The position numbers and the translations under genes were made by a program. From contig OY992836.1 in assembly GCA_963921425.1 (NCBI GenBank), positions 14,897,614 through 14,961,613 of the forward strand: a DNA stretch of 64,000 bases, given 5' to 3'. The first letter of the stretch is position 1. Every line of letters starts with the position of its first letter. The notes below the pieces were generated by a model, which had not been told where the DNA came from, did not search any database, and saw nothing but the letters and a program-made list of their open reading frames with translations. This stretch comes from Dryas octopetala (Eukaryota; Streptophyta; Magnoliopsida; Rosales; Rosaceae). Positions 23,550-34,504 of the stretch are shown one piece after another.

Positions 23550-24433
23550 TCAAGATCCAGATTGGGGTTTGGTCCTCTTGCTGTAACTCCCAAATCGTTG
23601 GGAAACCCCAGCATCATATAACGTATCCCACACCTGAAAATTCAGTCATACCAAATTAGCAATCATCACCTATCATATAAAAAACCTAAAAAATTCAAAA
23701 ACCCAACCATGAACAAGATACAGAAGACAGCTTACTTCTAATCTTCCTTTTGAGCCTCCTATGGCCAACAAAAAGGGGCTATCTCCAGAGAATGAAACAG
23801 AAAAAACAGCTCCCTAGTAACATTCAGAACAGTGTGTGACAATCAATCTCATGTTGACAAAAATATAAATAAACAAAGAAAAATAAGAATATCTCGTCAT
23901 ATTAGTATGATAAATAATTCATATATCACTTACTGCTTTAGGATTCCTGGATGCAATGCATGAAGGTTGGTTGTTTGACAAATCCCAAAGCTTTACCTGC
24001 AAAAAAAAGATGACCAGCCAGTGGAACAATATAGAATATTCAAATCTGCATGGTATACAGAGGTCTGCAGGCAGTGGGAAGAACTTCATACCATTTTATC
24101 TGTGGATCCAGTTGCAAGAAGCTGAAAAAAGAAGACACAGAGGTGAAGTTACGCATAAGTCAATGATAGAAAAAGTACCCAAAAGTCAGGAGAAAGAGGA
24201 CTATACATTAGGTGCTGAAGGATTATAGGAGATTGTGGAAACAGCTTTGTCGTGTGCATGAATAGTAAAACTAGGTTTAGACTCGGAAGTAGGAGCAGAT
24301 GTGGCAGTCCGGATATCAAAACCTTGGACTGTACCATCTTCAAGGCTCACCTGGATGGATTTACGAAATAAATGATGATCAGTCAATGTTAATTCTTATC
24401 CATTCAGAAAGTAACTGTATCCACATTAAATAT

Positions 24434-24473
<40 letters not shown>

Positions 24474-27400
24474 GCATATAAAACACAGACATGTTAATAA
24501 ACAAGAAAAAAGAATAAACAAAAAAAACTTGTAATTAAGTATAGAAAAATGACTGTCTTGAGAGGCCAAAGCACACACCACAAATGAATACTCAGTATGT
24601 GGATCCCATGCTAAGCTTTCTACGTCAGCTGTGACTGTCCACTTATAACCGGAATGTGATGGTATCCTCCCATCTTTCTGGAATGCATTGTAAATACAGA
24701 AGTCAGGAAGTTTCAAAAACAAATAAATAAAAAGAAGGTTATACTCAAGTAATAATTGAATACCAAGACTACTGAATGATCAAAAGATCCACTAAGAAGA
24801 ACTTGTGGGGCATAATGATTCCATGCAACTGCTTGAACCTGTAAAAATTAGTACGAAGGTTAAAATTGAAGCTAAATGGATAACTTGATAGAAAAGGCTT
24901 GCTCAACACTTTAAAATATAAATCGTAAGATTGCATTTGTTCTATAGCACACCATCCAAAGACTGATTTCAGGATAAAGCATAAAATTGAAATTCTATCT
25001 AAATTCTTGCCTTGTCTGTATGATGCTCCATGGTAATATTACATTTTCCAGTAGCCACATCCCAGATCTTAACTTGTTTGTCAGCACTTGCACTAGCAAG
25101 TATATTTCTGTTTATAGGAAAAGATAACAGAGCATATAAACCTTCCGCTGAGGCAAGAACAGGAGGTACAAAATTGTAAAAGAATTAACAAACCTGTACT
25201 CCTTATTCCAAGCAAGTCCAAGAACTGAATCTCTATGACTGTCTTCTTTGTATTTGATAGATATCTAATACAAAGCAAGTTGCAGAATTGGTAAAAGAAG
25301 TGACAAAAGAGTTGCATGTTTATCAAGCCCAAACATTCAAGGAATTGAGCACCATACCTTCTTTCCTTTTTTTTTCTTCTTCTTCTCAGCAATACCGCCT
25401 AAGACCACACATGGTTGTACTTCATCAATCTGTTAAAAAAAATATATTGAGAAATACAATACCATCTCCATCAATGACCTACTTAGCCTATGTAATGAGA
25501 CTAGTATATATCACAACATACAATGTCAAGATCCCATATCTCAATGGAAGGTTCCTCCATTAAACCCACAGCTATGAAGTTCCCTGCCAACATATACAAA
25601 CATTTAGACATCAATCAAATACAAAGGTAAAGCAATGCATAAACTGAAAACATGTTTAAACTTTAATGAATTGTAGTTTCTATTAGGGTCTTTTTCAATT
25701 TTGGTACCTCAACTTTGGGCTTTGTCCCAACTAGGTACCTAGACTATTATTTGTCCAAATTTAATACCTAAACTTTTATTTTGTCTCAAATTAGTATAAT
25801 ATGACTTTTTCATATAAGGCATCAAAATTTGGGGCATTTTAATCAACCTAGGATCGTGAAAAGACCAAATTGACTTTGGGTGTAAGATATGTGCAACACA
25901 CATTACCAAATTTTGCTAGTATTTTTTAACAAAAGTCACATTATATACCAATTTGGGATAAAATAAAAGTTTAGGTATGAAATTGAAACAAATAATAGTT
26001 TGGGTACGTAGTTGGGACAATGCCCAAAGTTCAGGTACCAAAATTGAAAAAAAACCCTTTCTATTAAGGAAAACAACCAGTGAAAACACAAAATAAGAAG
26101 ACAAGTTGACCTATTTTCTCTTTGTAAATTAGATGAAATATGGACACTTAAAGGACTCTCCCTCCCAGTTTCTAGCAAACATGAGAGTTGTTTGATTTAA
26201 TTAGAATCAATTTTGAAGAAATGACTAAGGTTGATTCCCACAATTCTTCTTGGGACTGTTTACAATGGAAACATAATTTACATATATGAGTAATTACGGA
26301 TGCATACACTCACAACTTTCAACCAAAATGCATATATATATCACACAGCCCGCACCTTTGTCTCCACCTTTGAGAGGACAATCAAGCCATGCTGTGCAAA
26401 GGGGAAATGCTGAAATGATGATGTCATGGTGAACAAAAACGTTTGCTTCACCATCATCTGATTCAACATATAGCCAAACCTGCACATACATAAATAAATT
26501 ATCATGAGTGGCAGACAGACAGAGAGATGAAACCAATAGTTTTAACTAACTATTACATGCCTCAAGCTGGCTGACATCATCCTCATGACGAGCACAAACT
26601 ACGACTGCATCATTTGGATTTATGGCCATGTCTTCAATATCTTCAGAATCCTCGTCCTGTGAAAAGATAAAAAAAAAAAAGTAAAAAACCAAGTGACTTG
26701 TCTAGCCTCCCAATACAAGAAAATAGAACAAGATCGATGGCATAATTAAGTTGTCAAATTTACCTCATCCTTATTCTTGAGATATGGATCCATTTCATTA
26801 CTTGGGTAGTAAAGGTCCCCAAGCCCACTACTAAATGGGTCAATGCCTGAGGTCAGACATAAGAAGATGCAATGTTAGTTATGAATCCTTAGGGACACCC
26901 ATGACAGGAGATATACAGTACTAATAAAACCATTTAACCAATAAGCTAAGCAAATCACTGCTCAATAACTTTGACAATGCATCAAGTTAAACCTTGACCA
27001 ATAGTTTGATTGTCGACCGAACACCCTGGTAAAACCATATCGTTTTAATATAAACCTGATATTAATAAAACCATTTAATCTAGAACTAAAGCAAATGGCA
27101 AAGTAATGGATTTCACAAGGCTTCAAGTTTAACCCTGAGTAACAGTTTGACTGTCCATCACTCCATCCAACACCTCCCTCTTAACCAACAATCCAACATG
27201 GTAACTAACCCCTCCTAATATCCCAAAAATGAACTTCAAGAAAATAAATCAAAAGGAAATACCATCATCCTCATCATCATAATGTTCCATGTCAAGTTCC
27301 CTCAATCCATCGGTTATGTCATTGGCCCCTGACTCGGTGACTTTGGAGGATCTGCCGAGTGCTTTTGCTACCTCTAATGCTTGGGAGATTTCATCACCCT

Positions 27401-27971
27401 GCTTAGGGTTTTCTACATCCATTCCTTCATCATCGTCCTCGCCCTCACTTTCACCCTCTACACTGCACAAAGCAACACCCACCAAAAGTGTACAAGTCAG
27501 CAAGTCCAAAAAAACATCCAAACTGCATGAAGCCTTAGCCAAGACACAACCACATTACACATAAACTACATGAAAAAATCCAATCCTTTCCCTTTATCTT
27601 CAAGAAAGGAACCACCAACCCTTTCAAAAAAAGACCCAACAATTTGTTGCAAAGAAAGTAAACAACTTTGACGAAAAAATAACAAACAAAAGTCATCTGG
27701 GCACCAAAAAATCAATAAGTTCAGAGCTTAGCCTCAGCACAATAACAATTATCATAGCGTAAAATGTTCATTCAGCACCAGTAAAGCACACTACAATAAC
27801 AAAAACTTAGACAAACTAAAAAAAAGAAGAGAAAGGAGTTGAAGCACTCCACCTTCTCTCCAAAGCACCGCTTTTTATTAACTCCTCGATTTCCTCTTTG
27901 GTAGGCGGGTCGGCGACGGAGGGAACTGGCTTTGAAACCCCTTTGGGCACCCAAGAAATTGCTGATATCAT
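23550..27971 (-). CDS. PWP1: PWP1 WD40-repeat protein, copy A
   Basis: Sixteen exons from high to low coordinates: 27971-27853, 27462-27263, 26846-26764, 26656-26561, 26479-26356, 25583-25522, 25429-25358, 25264-25194, 25107-25011, 24838-24764, 24677-24579, 24350-24207, 24121-24092, 23996-23934, 23813-23736, 23633-23550. The joined frame is 498 residues. The N terminus MISAISWVPKGVSKPVP and an acidic stretch (EGEDDDEGMD) precede WD40 blades (DSVLGLAWN, ILASASADKQVKIWDVATGK, VLLSGSFDHSV, ESLAWDPHTE, LLATGSTDKMVKLWDL, GGSKGRLEVWDTL). PWP1 proteins are nucleolar/chromatin factors linked to ribosome production and growth. Introns 4 and 9 have GC donors; the others checked are GT-AG. Intron 5 contains a MITE. 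Confidence 0.93.
24433..24477. repeat. (CA)n(TA)n microsatellite in PWP1-A intron 11
   Basis: A CA run followed by a short TA run. The same site in copy B (about 35391-35418) is a TA run followed by TG repeats, so it is a fast-changing polymorphic tract. Confidence 0.8.
25686..26057. mobile_element. 372-bp MITE in PWP1-A intron 5
   Basis: Flanked by the 9-bp target duplication TTTCTATTA (25677-25685 and 26058-26066). The ends are inverted copies: GGGTCTTTTTCAATTTTGG on the left, with CCAAAATTGAAAAAAAACCC on the right. Subterminal GGTACCTCAACTTTGGGC pairs with its complement. No ORF. Probably Mutator-derived. Confidence 0.87.
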
Positions 27972-29263
27972 TTCTTCTTCTTCTTCTGATTTTTTGAGTT
28001 TGGTTGAATTTAAATTGCTGTGTTTAACAAAGGTGGAGGTTTGGGAGGTATGATATTGGCGGTGGAGCGAAGAGTTTGTTTCTGCTGCCTCTCGAGTCTC
28101 GATGATGAAGAATAGGGTATTAGTAAAACCTTGGACCTGTTTGGTTATAGGGATACTTCTAATCCCTATCAGTTTAGAGTCTTCTTACGGTTAAACCGCT
28201 TGGCCTCAAGATCAGTTTATAGTTTTAAATTGTTTTATACTCATATCCTTTTATTTTCTTTTTAAGGCAAATATAAATAATAAGCTGATAAATCAGTCCA
28301 CATGCTGAACAAACTCATAAGTTGGATGCGGTTGTTACTGAATGACAACCTACACTTATGTTAATACAAAAATACAAGAAAACAATACACATCCAAAAAA
28401 ATGAAAAAAATCTTAAAAAATAAAAAGCACAATTGTTGTTGTTGACTTGTTGGTCAGTTGTTGGCACTTGCGGACATGAGCATTCAAATGCTGCTCACAA
28501 AGGTGTGTTTAAATCCTCATTGAAAACTTGATTTTGTAAGCTTATAATATTGATTGATTTATCATAAATAAAGTTAGTAGTGGATCTTTTTAACGTAATA
28601 TATAATATTAAGCATATAATATATAATATACATGATATGTATAACATATTATACATATAAATTTCTATGGAATAAGAGTTGTCAACTCAGAGTTAACAAT
28701 TTAGGTTAGGTTCAGCCAAGCAAAACCTCTAACTCAAGCTCAACCCCGAAGAGGATATCCCTCCATTCTTGGAGAAGTGTGTACATTCTTGCGAGGGTCA
28801 CTCAGCAATGGAACTCAAGTATCTACCATTAAAGAGTCATCCTTTTTTTCTTTGGCCGGGATTAAAGAGTCATCCTTTTTCAATATATTTTGATTGAACA
28901 AGGTTTGAATTGAATCATCTTGGTAAGCTTCACGAATGTTGTCATACACAGCTAATTTGATTGCATCACTTGACTTAGTGACTAATTACCATTATTTTTT
29001 TAGCATAAGTTACTGAAAAAACAAAATTGCATGGAAGAAGTCTAGCTTAATTTCATGAAGTGTGCAACTAAGCTAGCAACAAGTTAAAATCATAAGACCA
29101 TATGTCATGGGCCAAAGTATGAGGCCCAACATTAAAGATTCACAAGCCCAACCATGTCAACCAACAGAGTGGGCAGTTACATATTGGACTCTTGTCGGTA
29201 GCCAAACCTCCTGATACTGGGCTGGTCCAATGACCTACAAGTCTACAACGAATGATAATATTT
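27972..29263. other. Spacer between PWP1-A and dehydrin A (divergent promoters)
   Basis: Upstream DNA shared by two divergently transcribed genes. Position 28250 corresponds to the empty site of the foldback element of unit B. The stretch 28430-28670 corresponds to the block found twice in unit B. No gene is supported. Confidence 0.5.
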
Positions 29264-29784
29264 CCACGTGGGACCTAATTAGCGATAATATCCTCCGGAC
29301 CCATCCACTTATGAAAGTAAGTGTTGCAGTAGTCAGGCTTCAAGATCAAGATTAACATCAACGACTTATACAACGCCACGTATGACGTATCGGACTCAAA
29401 TATCAAGCAACAGATATTTGTCTTCGACTTTCATGGACGCGGTGAAGTGTCACGAATTTTTAACTCCCAGACAAGGGCCTGTCTCATCCTTATCTTACCG
29501 ACACAAAACATACACGCGTCGGTTTATAGCGGTGCCACGTGTCGGAGTGGTTAACGTGGCAGGTACCAAAAGACCTCAGCTGGGTACGTGTATGCCTTTG
29601 CAGCTTTGGAGAAAAACTTACCGAGCTGACTCGTCATACGAGAGAGAAACTTTTTTAAAAATTGGAAAATTCTTCATGCGATGAAGTTTAGTAGGTATGT
29701 GTCTTATTAGAATTTGATACTAAATCAGTCTTTATCTCTATTTTTAGGCAGGAAAAGTTTGTCTCGCATCTTTGCCTATATAAA
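29264..29784 (+). promoter_or_regulatory. Dehydrin A promoter: ABRE, DRE and TATA boxes
   Basis: Candidate elements in order: the palindromic G-box CCACGTGG (29264-29271), DRE/CRT core ACCGAC (29497-29502), ABRE/G-box CCACGTGTC (29535-29543), and TATA box TATATAAA (29777-29784), 120 bp before the ATG. These are the elements expected for an ABA-, cold- and drought-inducible dehydrin. Regulation is inferred from motifs only. Confidence 0.65.
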
Positions 29785-29903
29785 GCAACCCCAGTTCTGA
29801 TTTAAAAGCAGAGTCAGTCACTGAATATTACTCAACTTCAGAAATCATTATTCATTACACTTCCATTTGCTCGCAAGCTGTTTGTGTTTTTGTTTCTTTG
29901 AAA

Positions 29904-30756
29904 ATGGCGCATTACCAGAACCAATACGGTGCAACGGCACAAGGCACTAACGAGGAGTACGGCCACCCGATCAACCCGACCACCAACCCGATCAACCAGT
30001 CCACCAACCCGATCCGAAAGACCGACGCGTATGGCAACCCGGTTGACCAACACACCGCTCCGCGTGGAACGGGTGTAGGGCAGGGCACTCATGGCACCAC
30101 CACTGATCCCGCCGGGTACGGTGGCACAGGGTACGGCGCTCATGGTGCTGGGCAGGGTGTTGTTGGGCACCAGCCTGAGCCTCATGGTGTCACCGGCAAG
30201 CTTCGTCAATCCGGTAACTCAAGCTCCTCGGTAAGTCTCTCGACCACTGTGAATTTAGAACACACATTCAGTTGGTCCGTCTTTCAGTGTTCGTTTCTGT
30301 ATTGTGAATTTGGACTACACATTCAGTCAGTCATTTTCATTTTCTCTTGTCGTCCATGTGACAAGAGAATTAATATTTTGTTTATTAATTATTATAGAGA
30401 TAATTGATGAGTTGCTAACGTACATATGTATATTTTTATGTTGGTTATAGTCCGAGGATGATGAGGAAGGTGGGAGAAGGAAGAAGGGCAGCGTAATAGA
30501 CAAGGTCAAGGAGAAGTTGCCAGGCGCTGGGCGCAAGGAGGAGCAGTACGGATCTCATGAAGCACCTTACGGTGCAGCTGGGCGCAAGGAGGAGCACGGA
30601 TCTCATCCACCCTCGACCACCAAACCTTACGGTGGTACACCTGCTTCCACAGGCCCTGCTTCCACAGGCCCTGCTTACGCTAATACTGAGCCCCATGAGA
30701 AGAAGGGCGTGATGGAAAAGATCAAAGAGAAGCTTCCAGGTGCCGGAAACCGCTAG
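29904..30756 (+). CDS. DHN: YSK2-type dehydrin, copy A
   Basis: Two exons, 29904-30230 and 30451-30756, encode 210 residues. Dehydrins are disordered hydrophilic LEA proteins that protect membranes and enzymes during dehydration or cold. Seen here: a degenerate Y-like segment (EEYGHPIN), a Y segment (AYGNPVDQH), a Gly-rich phi region, a serine tract followed by EDDEEGG (S segment, split by the intron as usual in YSK genes), and two K segments (KKGSVIDKVKEKLPG and KKGVMEKIKEKLPG). There is no cysteine and no tryptophan, as is classical. The start ATG is preceded by a purine-rich context (GAAAATGGC). Confidence 0.95.
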
Positions 30757-31861
30757 ATCACATATATTTCGTCTATGTTGATAATTATAATGGGTGTATG
30801 TATTGCTCAATATATGGTTTGTTACCTAGTTACTGCTTTTCTGTAGCTTCTGATCATACCCAAAGTCTTATATATTTGGGTGGGTCCAGCGAGTGGTTTA
30901 ACTTTTATCTGCTCTGTATAATAAGCACCTGATGAGTGAATAATAAAACCCATTCTCATTTTTTTATCTTTTGTAAAGGAAAAAACAAATAGGAAGATTC
31001 CCTACAGTTACTAGTTAACAAGTCAATTGTTCCACTAGTTATTCTCTTCCAAAAAGTACAAATTAATACTGTTGGAAGACAAATCCTGCGTCATTTTTAA
31101 TCACCAAATAGTCGTGTTTAATACTTTAATTAGGGTTTCTTCTATTTTTTAATCAATGAGAAAGAAATAAAAAGCAAGGTGCATCACATCTGATTTACAT
31201 GTCACATTGGCAAAAACACTCCTGAAATTAAGTCAGGAAACAAGTGCCCATTGTGCAACAAATTAGGTGTGCTTAAAAAGGGATTGACCCAAAAAAGAGA
31301 TACTTTTTTTAAGTGACAGAATATTAATTAAGGCTTATGAACCTAGTTACTAATATATATGACTCGCTATTATATTGTGGGCAAGCATAATTTAAATCAA
31401 GTACACTTGTCATTAACTATAAATACCTTTTTATAACGAAAATGAAACTTGTTTAAATCAAATTGTCAATTATTTCAGAAGACGTAATACAGGTGTTGAG
31501 TGTTAACCAAAGTATCATATACATGTTGGTCATGGGCCTCATGGCACATTGGCACTTGCCACCCACTACACCAATTGAAAAGGAAAGACTAATTAAGCAA
31601 GATAAGTAGCCTTAATGTCAATGGGGAGATGATGAAAGCATGTGGCCAAGGAATAAAATTTCGGGTTTCGAGGAAATTTCAATATAAATTTCGATGGAAA
31701 TTTCGACGAAAATTTCAAAGATTTTTAAATTTCGACAAAAATTTGATGGAAATGATGGAAATTGTTATCAAAATACGGAAATTTTGAATGAAACTTTACC
31801 ATATGTTTATTTATCATATTATCTACTAAATTGATAAAAAATATTGAAGAAACCAAATTAT

Positions 31862-32153
31862 GGGCTCGTTTGGCACTGCTTTTAAAATTGTTAAAAGCGC
31901 TTTCAAATTAGTAAAAGCACTTTTGATAGCGTTTGGCAAAAATAATTAGAAGTGCTTTTGAGTTATAAAAGCACTTCTAAGAGGTTTTTTGAGAAGCACC
32001 TGACAGGTGCTTTCTCAAGAAGCACTTTCAAGTGCTTTTGCATAAATAATTTAGAAGTTTTATAAAAATTTATATGTGCTTCTTAACATAAGCGTTTCTG
32101 ATAAAAGCGCTACTAAATAAAAGTGCTTCTAAGAAGCAGTGCCAAACGGGCCC
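31862..32153. mobile_element. Nested MITE inside the hAT-type element
   Basis: Terminal inverted repeats GGGCTCGTTTGGCACTGCTT and its near complement at the right end (AAGCAGTGCCAAACGGGCCC). The interior is rich in AAAAGCACTT motifs in both orientations. A clear target duplication is not resolved (flanks share only TAT), so no superfamily is assigned. Confidence 0.75.
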
Positions 32154-32612
32154 TATATAGTAGGTTTCATGTTATATAAGATAAATATAATGCACGCTGG
32201 AGACAAATACTGTTAAATAAAATTAGTATAAAATGAAATTAGTATATTATCTATACTTTATAATATATACACTAAACCCTATATATTTTATAATCTATAT
32301 TCTATATTATTTAGAATATGGTATATGATACTAGGGTTTAAGCCCTTTAGGGTACTTTAAATTAATTTTTTATATAAAAATATATTATAGTTTACTAGTT
32401 TAGGGTTTAAAAACAACTAAACAAAATCCCAAACTATTTTTTTTTCTTCACAATTAACCCATAGGCCCTAAACCCCAATCAACCCTAAAACTTTTTAATT
32501 TTTTTCTCTTTTTTTTTTTTTTCTTCTTTTTCTTTCCTTCCTTTTCTTTTTTTCTTTTCTTTTTTTTTTTCTTCCTTTTTTTTCCTTCCTTTCCCTTTCC
32601 TTTCTTTTCCCC

Positions 32613-32818
32613 CGAGGCTCCACTCTCCAGCAGGCAGCAAGTTGGCATCCATTAAGTTTAAAACGAGCACAATACTACATGAGGTTGGATTTTGTCTTAA
32701 CAAAGCCCAAAAGATCCTAGGGGAAGGGAGCTGAACCAATAGAAGACTCAAACTACAACTGAAACTCAGCCTAGCCAAGCCATCAGCCACCGAATTATGC
32801 TCTCTAAATATGTGGCAT
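32613..32818 (-). pseudogene. Retrotransposon RNase H-like fragment
   Basis: Read on the minus strand the frame gives CHIFREHNSVADGLARLS followed by a leucine-rich tail. This resembles the C-terminal part of the RNase H domain of plant non-LTR retrotransposons, where HN..AD.LA is conserved. Only this fragment is present; pyrimidine-rich DNA follows. It is probably a passenger in the hAT-type element. Confidence 0.5.
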
Positions 32819-32971
32819 AAATAACACTTTCAAAAGTGATTTTACAATTAGTCGGTTAACAGTTTACGTAGTGGTGAAAAGTAATTTTCTTTTTCCTTTT
32901 TTTTTTTGGGAAAGAGATATTTTTACAATTCGTTGACTGTTTACTCAGCAACTCTGTTTTCTGCATTTCTT

Positions 32972-33033
<62 letters not shown>

Positions 33034-33233
33034 NNNNNNNNNNNNNNNNNNNNNNNNNNNNNNNNNNNNNNNNNNNNNNNNNNNNNNNNNNNNNNNNNNN
33101 NNNNNNNNNNNNNNNNNNNNNNNNNNNNNNNNNNNNNNNNNNNNNNNNNNNNNNNNNNNNNNNNNNNNNNNNNNNNNNNNNNNNNNNNNNNNNNNNNNNN
33201 NNNNNNNNNNNNNNNNNNNNNNNNNNNNNNNNN
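33034..33233. other. Assembly gap (200 N)
   Basis: Exactly 200 N, directly after a CT microsatellite (about 32976-33028). The real gap size is unknown. Open frames crossing it are artefacts. Confidence 0.99.
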
Positions 33234-33376
33234 CCCCTGCCGTCGCCTCTCTCTCCCCCTCGATCTCTTCTTTTTTTAGAAGCATCTTTCAATTAGGACA
33301 GGATTTGATCTGGCTTGCTAATATTTAGCTTCTCAAACAGTTTACAACTTGCTTATGATAATTTTTGATTGTTCAG

Positions 33377-33476
33377 TTCTGGAGGTGTGGTCTTGGCTTC
33401 TCGAGATGGGAAGATTGTGTGCGAGAACACCCTTGATGCACGTTTGGATGTTGTATTCCGTAAAAAACTTCCAGAG
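33377..33476 (+). pseudogene. Captured exon of V-type H+-ATPase subunit E
   Basis: One 100-bp exon-like block flanked by an AG acceptor (GTTCAG) and a GT donor (GGTATTT). It reads SGGVVLASRDGKIVCENTLD and continues ARLDVVFRKKLPE, the C-terminal region of the peripheral-stalk subunit E (VHA-E). The rest of that gene is absent: upstream is gap/CT-rich DNA, downstream the subterminal repeats of the hAT-type element. Because intron edges are kept, capture was from genomic DNA and not from mRNA. Confidence 0.85.
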
Positions 33477-34504
33477 GTATTTACCCTACAAGTTTTGACT
33501 TCTATGTTCAGATTTCATCTTTTGCCAATACTATTGACCCCTCTTTCTCCATCGATCTCCCCCTGCCACCTCTCCATTTTTCTGCAAAAACCCAGCTCCA
33601 CCGTCAAAAATTTCGCCGAAATTTCGACGATTTCGGCGAAATTTCGATAATTTCGACAATTTCGACGAAATCATCCCGAAATTTTAGCAAATATAGGTTT
33701 CGATTTCGACACCCCCAAAAATCGAAATTTTCGGCGAAACTTCGAAATTTAACACCCTGCATGTGGCCAACCAATTATGACAGAAAAGCTCACATGAGCT
33801 AAACAATGAGAGAGAGATTTAGGTCTCCTTATTTTCTATTTATTATTGCCTCTTGAATTATAATTTGCAAAAGCTAAAGTGAAGATTTTTTTTATTCTTA
33901 AGCACAAGTAGGCTTCATCTTCAAGTACCCAACATAATTAATGTTGAAAACTATGTTTCTAATATTAAACAAAAAGAAAATGACTGAATCTAACATGACT
34001 TCAATAGCATTCATTCATTCAAGCATTCATATGAAGTTTTTTTTTTTTTTTTTTCTTGGCCATTAGCATTCATATGAAGTTTAATGGTGCCAAAATGACC
34101 AGGAATTTAACTAGACTACACTTAAAAATATGAATCTCATGTTGAACAAGAGAAATTACCTTTACAAATCCAAAGTTGACCAGTTCCATTATGGACAAGA
34201 AGATTGAAACTTGAGAACTTCGCTCAAAAACCATTTCCCATTTCTTCACAACAATTCATATTCCCTTTTAGTTTTAGGTTTTTAGCATAACATTAATACA
34301 AGAAAACTCAAAACTGCCTCTGATTACACACAAGCATACTTCAAAGGGGGTGATGGGGGATCTACATCATACGGATTTCAAAACTTTGAGACTACTACCG
34401 GTGGCCAATGCTCCTTGTTCCCTAGAAAACTAAAAAACCTCTTTATGCTTAAACTAAAATAATATAATATAGAAAAACCTTGATCATCTTCTAATCTAAC
34501 CAGA

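Larger units (their letters stand above)
22063..30927. repeat. Tandem duplication unit A (PWP1 + dehydrin)
   Basis: About 8.9 kb repeated in direct orientation at about 30932-44413. Shared order: intergenic DNA, PWP1 on minus, an AT-rich spacer, dehydrin on plus. Both right ends read CTGTATAATAAGCA (ending at 30927 and 44413). The left ends align from ATGACTAAATGATAAAACC at 22063 and ATGAGTGAATAATAAAACC at 30932. Sequence identity is very high, in introns as well. Confidence 0.93.
31647..33759. mobile_element. hAT-type non-autonomous element with captured gene fragments
   Basis: Bounded by the 8-bp target duplication CATGTGGC (31639-31646 and 33760-33767), which occurs once at the homologous site of unit A (22793-22800). 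The ends are imperfect inverted repeats: left CAAGGAATAAAATTTCG, right end complement CAGGGTGTTAAATTTCG. Subterminal regions are packed with AAATTTCG-type motifs. The 8-bp duplication and CAGGG-like end suggest hAT. The interior holds a nested MITE, a retrotransposon RNase H-like fragment, CT tracts, the 200-N gap and a V-ATPase subunit E exon. No transposase is visible, but the gap hides part of the interior, so the true length is unknown. Confidence 0.82.

Noticed and set aside
32906..33328. Open reading frames across the N gap on both strands
   Set aside because: They consist of CT/GA microsatellite and undetermined bases; no real coding evidence.
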